A DNA stretch of 39,089 bases from Chloroflexota bacterium (GTDB lineage Bacteria > Chloroflexota > Ktedonobacteria > Ktedonobacterales > Ktedonobacteraceae): contig CADDZH010000045.1 in assembly GCA_902812455.1 (NCBI GenBank), positions 1-39,089 on the forward strand, read 5' to 3'. The notes beneath the pieces are model-generated. The model did no database searches. It had not been told where the DNA came from and saw only the letters and a program-made list of their open reading frames with translations. Of the stretch, positions 31,716 through 39,089 are shown piece after piece (the first letter of the stretch is position 1; each line of letters starts with the position of its first letter). Made by a program: the position numbers and the translations under genes.

Positions 31716-33750
31716 GGCTTGCCCTGTGCGCCAGGCCCATAATCGACAGCATCGGGTTCACGCCGGAGGCAGCAGGGAAGAGGCTGCCATCGCAGACGAA
31801 CAAGCCCTTTACACCATATACTTCACCGTGCTGATTCGTTACTGAGGTCTTAGGGCCGGCTCCCATGCGGCAGGTGCCCATCTGGTGAGCAGTGAACATC
31901 ATGACGCGATTGGGACCCATGCCGTGCCGCTCCAACTGGCGATCAAACTCGTGTAGTTGCCGCTCGCTCACCATACTCCCTTCGGGTTTGTCAAGGCGGG
32001 TGCGTTTGGTATGCAGGGAAAAGACAGAGCTGGCACCGGCAGCGAGATGGATGCGGGCAGCCTGGCGCAGGCCGTGCAGGAGATGCTTGCGATCATAGAC
32101 GGAGACGACATAATCCACGACCGGCTCGCCGTCCGGGCCAACCGTCACGCGGCCTTCACCCTTATCGCGAGTCAACACGATAAACGTAGCAACAGAGGGA
32201 GCCTGCATCACGTGTTCGCGGTACTCGCGTGCGGAATACCAGGGTGTGGCAAGTCCCAGCAGGCCAGGATGGGCAGGTGGCACCTCCAGTTTATAGCCAT
32301 AGTTGCCATCGAGGTAGCCGAACTGGTCAGAGTACGCTGATTGCATCACACCCACCCAGCTATACACTTTCTCAGGGTAGAGACCGGCAATGGTTGTGGT
32401 GGGATGCAGGTGCAGGTGGCGGCCAATATGCGGATTGTCCAGCCCGGAGCGGATGAGCAGCGCGGGTGAATGGAGCGAGCCGGCAGCGACAATCACCGCC
32501 TTCGCACGAACAGTTACCTTGTACGTTTTACCCGTCTCTTTATTAATGGCAGTTGCCTCAACGCCTACCGCTCGCCCGTTCTCAACCAGCACCCTGTCCG
32601 CACTACAATGCACAATTATGCGCGCGCCATGATCGAAGGCATCCTGCAGATATGTCTTCATTGTCGATTGTTTGGCTCCATAGCGGCAGCCAAAGCCGCA
32701 TGTGCCACAGCGCTGCTGGCAGTCGATAGCATTGCGGCGAATGAGGCCGTTATGATAGCCAAGCGCGGTACAGCCATCGACCAGCAACTGATTCTGCCTG
32801 TTATGCTGGCTGTTCTCCGTATTGACGCTGATGCGCTGCTCCACGGCGGCGAAGCTTTCCTGCAGTGATGGATCGGTGAACCAGCCGTTCAGCCCGGATA
32901 CTTGATCCCATTCCTCGAGGATAGGTTCAGGGGTACGGAGCGAAGTCATCCAGTTCACGACGGTACCCCCGCCAAGCGTGCTACCCGCCAGGATGATCAC
33001 ACCCAGGTCTTTCGTGGTGAGCAAAGCGCGTTTCAAATAGAGGTTGGACATTGCCTCAGCTTCCTGGAGGGTAAAGGTGGCCTCGTTGTTATAGCCCTCC
33101 TTCTCCAGCACAATTACGCTTTTGCCCGCCATGGCCAGTTCTCCGGCTACGACACCCCCACCAGCGCCGGAGCCGATCACAACGGCATCGGCTTCCAGCG
33201 TGGTATCTTCAGTGATCGCCAGCGGCTCGATAGGCCGGGGAGCATCCGCAGGAGGCGGAGCAGGAGCCTGGTAATCGAGCACTTCCCAGTTCGGATTGAT
33301 GCCTTGAGGATCGGGAACGGCGTAGAAGAGAAAAGCAGAGAGACGCTTCAAGACCTGGTAACCCTGGCGGAGTTGCCCCATGGGGCTGTTCGCCATTGCC
33401 AGCAAATATTTCTCGCGCTGCTGTGGAGAAAGAGCAACAAATGGCTTGCGGGAGCCAACGAGCAGCAGGCTCAAGGCGGGGCTTGCCATCGATTTCATCA
33501 ACTGGTGAAACTGGGCCTGCGCCTGCTCGTTTTCCAGGGATAGTGTTTCTGCAAGCAGGAGCGCAACGTGCAAATCGCTGGCCTTGCGCTGGAAGTAAGC
33601 CGCTATTGCGTTAGAGCTGCCGGGCGGTGGTTCGAGCGACGGGAAAAAGGTATCGCAGACAACTTCTAAGGTTTGAAATTCTGCGGGCGAGAGCCAGCCA
33701 GCAACAAGGTCTTCGTTAGTATCAATAGATGTAGAGGATGTGAGAGCCAT
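31693..33750 (-). CDS. GMC family oxidoreductase (long-chain alcohol oxidase-like)
   Basis: A 685-residue FAD enzyme. Residues about 15-140 are a helical extension like gluconate 2-dehydrogenase subunit 3. The FAD-binding core begins at AVVIGSGAGGGVVAGELAMA (about 189-208), with LGGGTVVNW (259-267). The C-terminal GMC motif AHQMGTCRMG carries the likely catalytic His, and NPMLSIMGLAHR closes the site. A four-Cys motif C344-x3-C-x2-C-x3-C355 is shared with the fatty-alcohol-oxidase branch of the family. It probably oxidises an alcohol or sterol-like substrate. No signal peptide is seen. GGAGA upstream supports ATG 33750. The stop is followed by a duplication of its own 3' end. Confidence 0.9.
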   Translation of the reverse strand: MALTSSTSIDTNEDLVAGWLSPAEFQTLEVVCDTFFPSLEPPPGSSNAIAAYFQRKASDLHVALLLAETLSLENEQAQAQFHQLMKSMASPALSLLLVGSRKPFVALSPQQREKYLLAMANSPMGQLRQGYQVLKRLSAFLFYAVPDPQGINPNWEVLDYQAPAPPPADAPRPIEPLAITEDTTLEADAVVIGSGAGGGVVAGELAMAGKSVIVLEKEGYNNEATFTLQEAEAMSNLYLKRALLTTKDLGVIILAGSTLGGGTVVNWMTSLRTPEPILEEWDQVSGLNGWFTDPSLQESFAAVEQRISVNTENSQHNRQNQLLVDGCTALGYHNGLIRRNAIDCQQRCGTCGFGCRYGAKQSTMKTYLQDAFDHGARIIVHCSADRVLVENGRAVGVEATAINKETGKTYKVTVRAKAVIVAAGSLHSPALLIRSGLDNPHIGRHLHLHPTTTIAGLYPEKVYSWVGVMQSAYSDQFGYLDGNYGYKLEVPPAHPGLLGLATPWYSAREYREHVMQAPSVATFIVLTRDKGEGRVTVGPDGEPVVDYVVSVYDRKHLLHGLRQAARIHLAAGASSVFSLHTKRTRLDKPEGSMVSERQLHEFDRQLERHGMGPNRVMMFTAHQMGTCRMGAGPKTSVTNQHGEVYGVKGLFVCDGSLFPAASGVNPMLSIMGLAHRASQYIKTVV

Positions 33751-33869
33751 GAAGCGTGTCTCCTTATGGCGATTCGACAGAAGTTTCCTACACTGTGAAA
33801 CCGGGTATCATTGGAAGTATAGCACATCATGAAGGCTACCAATTCAATCGGTAATAATCGAAGCTCGCG

Positions 33870-34042
33870 TGTCATCCTGAGCGAGTGCAGCCCGGCCCTG
33901 AACGGGGTGAAGGGGAAGGATCTATGCCCATATAGGAAGACTGGCGGGCGGGCATAAGGCACATCCAGCCGGAGATGATGGGAAGCAAGCGGGCGACCAT
34001 AAAGGCCCACCCAACCACCCCGCTTCCCCGCTCGCCCCTACG
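33870..34042. repeat. Interspersed repeat cluster upstream of the M16 gene
   Basis: 33870-33923 is a variant of the TGTCATCCTGAGCGA...AAGGATCT repeat with an insertion in the middle (CCCGGCCCTGAACGGGG). 34010-34042 is a CCCAACC...CTCGCCCCTACGA repeat like the very start of the window. The DNA between is rich in GGCGGGCGGGC-type direct repeats. No gene is seen. Confidence 0.65.
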
Positions 34043-34141
34043 AGTACGTAAAGTCCATTCTACTGGCGTGTGATACAATGTTTTTAATCACACGCGCAAG
34101 CAGCAACATCCATTCCTCACCAGAAAGGAACGTTTTCATAC

Positions 34142-35425
34142 ATGAGCGATCAGCAACAGTTGCCGCCCAACTATTTTTACCATCGATTGCCCAATGGAAT
34201 TGAGATGGTTGGCCAGTATATGCCCAGCCTCAGCTCAATTACCTGCGGCTTTCAGCTCGATGCAGCCATCATCCATGAGCCTGAAGGAAAACAGGGCCTG
34301 GCGCACCTGTTTGATTATATGCTCTTCCAGGGAACAGAGGAGAAAGATGCACGCGCCTTGAACGAGGCCTTTGAATCCCTGGGGGTGCGCAAAGGAATGA
34401 GTACGAGCTGGGAAATAGCGCGGCTCATGGCCCAGATGGTGCATACAAATTTTGATGCCACTCTGCCTTTAATGCGGGAAATCCTGCGCACGCCTACCTT
34501 TCCTGAGGAAGACCTGGAGCAGATGCGCAGCATCATCCTGCAAGAGATTCGCCGCCGCGATGACGAGCCGATGAGCCGTATCTTCGACCTGGCTCGCTCT
34601 AACTTCTACCGGGGCACGGCCCTTGCCCGCCTCTCGCTGGGAACATCTGAAAGCGTGCAGGGCCTGCAACGAGAAGACTTGCAAGATTTCTGGCAGGCAC
34701 GCTATGAACCCAATAACGTCCTCTTCTCTATTGCCGGGAAGTTCGACTGGGATCACGTGGTTGAACGATTGCAGGAACTTTTCGGAGACTGGAGCGGGCA
34801 GGCCAAGCCATCACCAGAGCAACGCCCGTCTCCCACAACAACCATTGCCCTGGAACAGGAGGAAGGAAAGCAAGAACACCTCGGCCTGATGTTTCCTTTC
34901 CCGAATTATACCGATCCCGACTACTACGCGGCTATGGTAATCAGCGAGGTGCTGGGAGGCAGCATGGCCTCGCGCCTGTTTATAGAGGTGCGCGAGAAGC
35001 GCGGGCTGGTTTACGGCGTCTCCGCCGGGTTGACAGGGCATAAGAGCATTGGAGCCATGCGTATCTATGCCGGCACAACGCCGGAGCAGGGACGCGAGTG
35101 CTTGCAGGTGATCGTACAGGAGCTGCGCAAGCTGGAGCAGGAAGGTATCACTGACGACGAGCTGGCGCGGGCCAAGGTGCAGTTGAAGAGCGAGCACATC
35201 ATGCGGGGTGAAGGCTCAGGCTCGCGCATGGCAGCCCTTGCTCATTCGTGGTGGTACGAACGGAAACTGCGCACCATCCAGGAGGTCAAAGAAGCTATAG
35301 ATGCCGTCACGCAGGAGCAGGTATTGAACGTGCTGCATCGCTTCTCCCCGCTCAATCCACTGACGGTTGCCGCTATCGGGCCGCTTGACCAGGAAGCCCT
35401 GGTAGGAGATACGCTCCAGCGATGA
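34142..35425 (+). CDS. M16 family peptidase homologue with degenerate zinc motif
   Basis: A 427-residue, two-domain M16 (pitrilysin / processing-peptidase) fold protein. The usual HxxEH zinc motif of GLAHFLEHMLF reads H55-L-F-D58-Y59 here, so the catalytic Glu is Asp and the second His is Tyr. The downstream Glu of IILQEIRRRDDEP (Glu135) is kept. Most M16 proteins with such changes are non-catalytic partners of an active subunit. The C-terminal half (SRLFIEVREKRGLVYGVSAG) keeps the substrate-binding R/Y region. No second M16 gene is adjacent in the window. Its TGA overlaps the ATG of the GlcD-GlcE fusion (ATGA), so the two are translationally coupled. Confidence 0.85.
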   Translation: MSDQQQLPPNYFYHRLPNGIEMVGQYMPSLSSITCGFQLDAAIIHEPEGKQGLAHLFDYMLFQGTEEKDARALNEAFESLGVRKGMSTSWEIARLMAQMVHTNFDATLPLMREILRTPTFPEEDLEQMRSIILQEIRRRDDEPMSRIFDLARSNFYRGTALARLSLGTSESVQGLQREDLQDFWQARYEPNNVLFSIAGKFDWDHVVERLQELFGDWSGQAKPSPEQRPSPTTTIALEQEEGKQEHLGLMFPFPNYTDPDYYAAMVISEVLGGSMASRLFIEVREKRGLVYGVSAGLTGHKSIGAMRIYAGTTPEQGRECLQVIVQELRKLEQEGITDDELARAKVQLKSEHIMRGEGSGSRMAALAHSWWYERKLRTIQEVKEAIDAVTQEQVLNVLHRFSPLNPLTVAAIGPLDQEALVGDTLQR

Positions 35426-38124
35426 AACAAGACGCGCTACAATCTCTGAAGGCTTTGCTGCCTAAAGGGCAGGTATTTACCGATCCAGCCTCGCTTATCA
35501 GCTACGAAGTTGATGCCGGCCTCGATAAGGGAAAGCCGGAAGGCGTTGTATTCCCCCGTTCAGCAGGGGATATCGTGCAGGTAGTGCGCTGGGCCGCGCA
35601 ACACAATGTCCCGCTGGTTGCGCGCGGGGCCGGAACCGGGCTTTCAGGTGGAGCGGTTGCCGATCGCGGCGGCATCATCGTCGAATTCTCGCACATGCAT
35701 GCCATTCTTGATATAGACGAGTATGGCCGCAGCGCTGTCGTCCAGCCTGCCCTGATCAACCTGGTGCTGGATGAACGAGTGAAAGCCAAAGGGCTGTATT
35801 TTCCACCAGACCCGGCCAGCCAGCGAGCTTCAACCATCGGTGGCAATGTGGCTGAGAACTCAGGCGGGCCGCACTGCTTCAAATATGGCGTCACAACGAA
35901 CTACGTGATGGGAATGCATGCTGTGCTGGCTGATGGCCGCCTTGTACGTATCGGCGGGCGCGCCCTCGATTACCCTGCCTATGATCTCGTTGGGCTGATT
36001 ACAGGTAGCGAGGGCACGCTGTGCCTGATGACAGATATCTTCGCCAGGCTCGTGCGCAACCCTCCTGCCGTCAAAACGATGCTGGCCGTGTTCGACTCGG
36101 TTGAGCAGGCGGGTATAGCTGTGTCAGCTATCATTGCCGCCGGTCTGGTTCCCGCGACGCTGGAAATGATGGATCAGAAGATCATAGGGATTATCGAGGA
36201 TTTTGCCCATGCTCATTTGCCGCGCGACGCTGGCGCTATCCTGATTGTCGAGGTAGATGGCTACCCGGCCAGCCTTGATGCGCAGATCGAGGAAATATCT
36301 CGCCTCTTAATAGAACATGGTGGGCGTGGCTTGCGCGTCGCTCAAAGTGAGCAGGAGCGTGCAGCTATCTGGTTTGCTCGTAAGAGCGCAGCGGGAGCTA
36401 TCGCTCGCCTGAGTCCCTCGTACTACACGGTCGATATCACGGTTCCGCGCAGTTGTCTTGCCAGGATGCTGGCCGAGGTCAACCAGATCTGCGAGCGCTA
36501 TGGGCTGCGAACCGGGCATGTATTCCACGCGGGCGATGGCAACCTGCATCCATTGATCCTCGTTCCGCATCCAGAGGATGCAGACCTGCTGGAGCGGGTG
36601 CATCAGGCCGGCAGGGAAATAGTGGCATCGTGTATCCAGAAAAATGGAAGCCTGAGCGGCGAGCATGGCGTCGGCATCGAGAAGCGACAGTACATGACGA
36701 TGATGCATACGGCTGAGGAGCTGGCAGCCATGCTGGACATCAAGCAAGTCTTCGATCCCAACAATGTACTTAATCCTGGAAAAATCTTCCCTTCGCTAGA
36801 GCCACAAGACAATAAACATGTCATTCTGAGCCCATTCGCTTCGCTCAGGGGAAACTCCGCGAAGGATCTAAGCGGCCAATCAAGTCCCAATGAGGGAGTG
36901 CAGGATAGTACGCCCATCTCGCTTCAATCAATATTGCGCGACAACGTCTTCGTGCCCAGCACAGCCGGGGAAGCAGCAACGGGACTGGCGGCTTTGTCTG
37001 CTGCCGGCAAGCGAGTGCATATTCGATCTTCATCGAGTGATGGAGAGCGTGGGCAAGGAGGGCGCAATGTATTGTACCCCTACATCATATGCAGCACGCA
37101 GGCGTTGAAAGGCATAATGACGTATGCGCCGGACGATCTCTATGTGACTATAGGCGCCGGGACGCTGCTCGCGGAGATACAATCCTTCCTGGCAGCCCGG
37201 CAAAAGTGGCTCCCGTTAGCGACTCCCTGGCCTGAAACAACCATTGGTGGCCTCGTGGCAACGAATGTGAATGCGCCAATGCGTATGCGGTACGGTTCGA
37301 TTCGCGACCTGGTGCTGTGTGCTACAGCCGCTCTCGCCGATGGGCGCGTCATTCGCACGGGGCGTCCAGTGATCAAGAACGTGGCCGGATACGACCTGAC
37401 CAAGCCTTTTATTGGCTCGCACGGCACGCTCGGCTTGCTCACTGATATCACCCTCAAGATTGTGGTGCCGCCACGCGCCAGGCGCACACTGCTGATCCCT
37501 ATGGACGACCTGCGGCATGGCTTGATCTGGGCCAGAAAGCTGCTGCCCGTGGCGCTGGTAGCTTCGGCAATTGTCTTATGCAAAAACGGCGACATTCCGG
37601 GCGTACCGGAGGCTCCCTACACGCTGGCCTATACTGCCGAAGGACTGCTCGAGGATGTGGAGGAAGAGTTTGAGCAGGTGCGGTACGCGCTCCAGGAAGC
37701 CGGAGCGCCGGAGCCTGTCGAGGTTGTAGCTCCATCCGGCACGGACATCTGGGCAAAATTGCTGGGAGACACGCAAGGCAAGTTGCTGGTACGTGTGGGC
37801 GTGCCGCCTAAAGATGTGGCGGTGTATGTGAATGATCAGGCTGCGCTGTTGAATGAAAGAGCCTTCCTGGTGGATATAGCGAATGGGATGGTTTATGCTG
37901 TGACGCAGCAGGATGACGTAGAGCTTGCCCGTAACTGGATAGAGCGATTGCGCGAGCCTGCCCTGGCGCTGGAGGGCTACGCGGTCGTGATGGATGTGCC
38001 GGAGGCTTTTGAGGGCGTGATCGATAGATGGGGATACCAGCCGCAGGCGCTGGACATCATGCGTGGCCTGAAGGCGCGCTGGGACCCGCAAGGGATATTG
38101 AATGCGGGCGAGTTTATCGTGTAG
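35422..38124 (+). CDS. GlcD-GlcE fusion: FAD-linked glycolate/D-lactate oxidase
   Basis: A 900-residue protein made of two FAD_binding_4-type halves. Residues 1-460 resemble GlcD / D-lactate dehydrogenase: PLVARGAGTGLSGGAVADRG, STIGGNVAENSGGPHCFKYG, then HVFHAGDGNLHPLI and SGEHGVGIEKRQYM, with a typical C-terminal NPGKIFP. Residues about 500-900 resemble GlcE: TTIGGLVATNVNAP, RTGRPVIKNVAGYDLTKPFI, ending WDPQGILNAGEF. In most bacteria these are separate subunits, usually with GlcF (Fe-S), which is absent here. The linker (about 463-500) is encoded by an interspersed repeat. It probably oxidises glycolate or D-lactate, passing electrons to the chain. Confidence 0.9.
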   Translation: MKQDALQSLKALLPKGQVFTDPASLISYEVDAGLDKGKPEGVVFPRSAGDIVQVVRWAAQHNVPLVARGAGTGLSGGAVADRGGIIVEFSHMHAILDIDEYGRSAVVQPALINLVLDERVKAKGLYFPPDPASQRASTIGGNVAENSGGPHCFKYGVTTNYVMGMHAVLADGRLVRIGGRALDYPAYDLVGLITGSEGTLCLMTDIFARLVRNPPAVKTMLAVFDSVEQAGIAVSAIIAAGLVPATLEMMDQKIIGIIEDFAHAHLPRDAGAILIVEVDGYPASLDAQIEEISRLLIEHGGRGLRVAQSEQERAAIWFARKSAAGAIARLSPSYYTVDITVPRSCLARMLAEVNQICERYGLRTGHVFHAGDGNLHPLILVPHPEDADLLERVHQAGREIVASCIQKNGSLSGEHGVGIEKRQYMTMMHTAEELAAMLDIKQVFDPNNVLNPGKIFPSLEPQDNKHVILSPFASLRGNSAKDLSGQSSPNEGVQDSTPISLQSILRDNVFVPSTAGEAATGLAALSAAGKRVHIRSSSSDGERGQGGRNVLYPYIICSTQALKGIMTYAPDDLYVTIGAGTLLAEIQSFLAARQKWLPLATPWPETTIGGLVATNVNAPMRMRYGSIRDLVLCATAALADGRVIRTGRPVIKNVAGYDLTKPFIGSHGTLGLLTDITLKIVVPPRARRTLLIPMDDLRHGLIWARKLLPVALVASAIVLCKNGDIPGVPEAPYTLAYTAEGLLEDVEEEFEQVRYALQEAGAPEPVEVVAPSGTDIWAKLLGDTQGKLLVRVGVPPKDVAVYVNDQAALLNERAFLVDIANGMVYAVTQQDDVELARNWIERLREPALALEGYAVVMDVPEAFEGVIDRWGYQPQALDIMRGLKARWDPQGILNAGEFIV
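36819..36873 (+). repeat. Interspersed repeat inside the GlcD-GlcE coding sequence
   Basis: The sequence TGTCATTCTGAGC...TTCGCTTCGCTCAGGGG...GCGAAGGATCT is a copy of the repeat family seen at 9113-9192 and 33870-33923. It lies in frame exactly between the GlcD and GlcE parts and encodes the linker residues HVILSPFASLRGNSAKDL. Confidence 0.75.
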
Positions 38125-38142
38125 TGAAGGGAAACCAGTAGG

Positions 38143-38187
38143 CCAGCGGGTGGATCACCGCAAAATGTGGGAACGGCCACCCACTGG
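38143..38187. terminator. Hairpin between the GlcD-GlcE and DUF892 genes
   Basis: CCAGCGGGTGG (38143-38153) and CCACCCACTGG (38177-38187) pair at ten of eleven positions, between two convergent genes. No T-tract is present, so a bidirectional terminator role is inferred from position. Confidence 0.5.
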
Positions 38188-38210
38188 TCTGGCTGTGAAG
38201 GCAGTTGAGG

Positions 38211-38696
38211 CTAACTGGTTATTGCTGGCATTACCTGTTGCACCAGCGCGGGCAGATTCTGCCCTATCCACTGAGCCATGGCCTCATCTTCCTGGCGAAT
38301 TTGCTCGCACACCTGGGCTGTTCGCGTCTCGCCCAGATCCTGGGCAGCACGAATAAGCGCTGTGTAGGAAGCCACTTCGAAGTTCTCGGCAGCATAATCG
38401 GACAGCGCGTTCTTCACCATCTCGTCCTTTGCCGGGCCCGTTGAGAGAGCCTGCATCGAGCCGAAGAGCGAAGCCATGCCCGTTTTGACGGTGGAAGTTT
38501 TGCCACCAAGCGCCTCGACGCAATCCTTCACCATCTGGGCATGTCGCCGGGTCTGCTCTAAGTGCTGCTCAAGCTTTGAACGCACTTGCGGATAGTCTCT
38601 CGCATCCTTGATCTGATGCTCGAGAACCTGAATGAGTGCGTTCTCCATGCCGTGAGCATCGTTCAACCAGTTGATCAATAAATCTTTCCCGGTCAT
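38211..38696 (-). CDS. Ferritin-like DUF892 (YciE/YciF) family protein
   Basis: A 161-residue four-helix protein of the ferritin-like DUF892 family: start MTGKDLLINWLNDAHGMENA, then LEQHLEQTRRHAQMVKDCVE and YAAENFEVASYTALIRAAQ. The Glu/His residues on these helices (EN, ExTRRH, ENFE, EDEAM) fit a di-iron site. Stress-linked YciE/YciF proteins are known in enterobacteria; the exact role is unclear. AAGGAG eight bases before ATG 38696 supports the start. It is monocistronic. Confidence 0.9.
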   Translation of the reverse strand: MTGKDLLINWLNDAHGMENALIQVLEHQIKDARDYPQVRSKLEQHLEQTRRHAQMVKDCVEALGGKTSTVKTGMASLFGSMQALSTGPAKDEMVKNALSDYAAENFEVASYTALIRAAQDLGETRTAQVCEQIRQEDEAMAQWIGQNLPALVQQVMPAITS

Positions 38697-38939
38697 GTTC
38701 TGCTCCTTTCCTTTTCAAGTTCAAGCCCTATATGATCGAAGATCCGCTCTAAACGAGCGTATTGCTCCTCATGTACAAGATTCTGGGAGCAACATAGTTA
38801 TGACGATTCATCGACCCCATTGTGTGACTGAACCATTGTTCGATATAGCAAGGGGCTTAAGGAGTTTATGCTCAGCGTGAAAAGAGTACAAATAGTTGCT
38901 TTTCAGCAAGTTAGGCGAACATACAGCAAGAGTTACCGT
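38697..38939. other. Intergenic region before the partial terminal gene
   Basis: 243 bases without a supported gene or recognised repeat. It should contain the DUF892 gene promoter on the minus strand and the transcript end of the partial gene, but no clear hexamers or hairpin were identified. Confidence 0.4.
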
Positions 38940-39089
38940 TTAGTCGTGTACCGTCTCGCTCTGCCACTGGCAGGTCTCTGGCATGGCCTGCCGCAGGCTC
39001 TCTGCCAGCCCATCGAGATCGGTCACATCGTCACGGTAAACGGCCCAGGCCTTAGGTTTCTCTTGAGGAGTCGAAGGCTTGCGATATAC
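38940..39089 (-). CDS. 3' end of an unknown gene, cut by the window edge
   Basis: An open frame of 49 codons runs from the window edge to a TAA at 38940-38942. It contains KPKAWAVYRDDVTDLDGLAE and ends CQWQSETVHD. Codon use matches the GC-rich neighbours and the frame has no stops, so it is probably the C-terminus of a real protein. Too little is present to name the family. Confidence 0.55.
   Translation of the reverse strand, partial: VYRKPSTPQEKPKAWAVYRDDVTDLDGLAESLRQAMPETCQWQSETVHD

Noticed and set aside
32470..33543. Plus-strand frames of 132 and 213 codons within the GMC gene
   Set aside because: Antisense shadows of a well-supported 685-residue enzyme.

Overview
The window is one contiguous bacterial chromosome segment with tightly packed genes on both strands. 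The core genes (lipM/lplA-like, pgsA, plsY, panC, greA, pyrG, icd, rnd-like) are moderately GC-rich. Together with numerous short palindromic interspersed repeats, a sigZ-arsM pair and GH57, M16 and GMC proteins of unusual architecture, this suggests a large-genome Chloroflexota, most plausibly class Ktedonobacteria. That placement is inference from gene content and style; no rRNA or tRNA gene is visible.

Layout. (1) 1-4.4 kb holds lipid and cofactor genes: a lipoyl/octanoyl transferase overlapping pgsA (+), convergent to plsY and panC (-), then greA (+) behind a near-consensus promoter. (2) 4.4-9.1 kb holds a HTH regulator, an MFS exporter and an M29 aminopeptidase on the minus strand, divergent from an aminoglycoside-phosphotransferase-like kinase. 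(3) 9.2-15 kb holds a GH57 glucanotransferase-like enzyme, convergent to pyrG plus a soluble PRC/MgtE_N/CBS protein, and a beta-lactamase-fold protein with an altered metal motif. (4) 15-21 kb holds a Pro/Gln-rich membrane protein, a CoxG-like membrane-anchored SRPBCC protein, a RNase D with HEAT repeats, and a Thermus-type long isocitrate dehydrogenase one base ahead of a beta-carbonic anhydrase. (5) 21-24 kb is an arsenic locus: arsC and an arsN remnant on the minus strand, divergent from sigZ and arsM. sigZ and arsM are each preceded by the same ECF-like promoter (GCGTCC-N15-CGTCT).

(6) 24-30.5 kb is visibly AT-rich, entirely on the minus strand and bordered by repeats. It looks like a defence or accessory island. 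Two adjacent pentapeptide-repeat proteins share the same N-terminus but carry different C-terminal domains: one a TIR domain with a candidate catalytic Glu, the other an unrecognised alpha/beta domain. Upstream lie an overlooked 56-residue membrane protein, a DUF5677-like helical protein and three separate proteins that each carry an RNxxxH (HEPN-type) motif. One of these is a zinc-ribbon DUF4145 protein and one is a 438-residue protein with a C-terminal HEPN-like region. This HEPN/TIR cluster is the best candidate here for an undescribed system.

(7) 30.6-39 kb holds a lipoprotein, a large GMC oxidoreductase with a four-Cys motif, a degenerate M16 peptidase translationally coupled to a 900-residue GlcD-GlcE fusion whose inter-domain linker is encoded by an interspersed repeat, a DUF892 ferritin-like protein, and the 3' end of one more gene at the window edge.

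No CRISPR array, tRNA, rRNA, intact insertion sequence or replication origin was seen.
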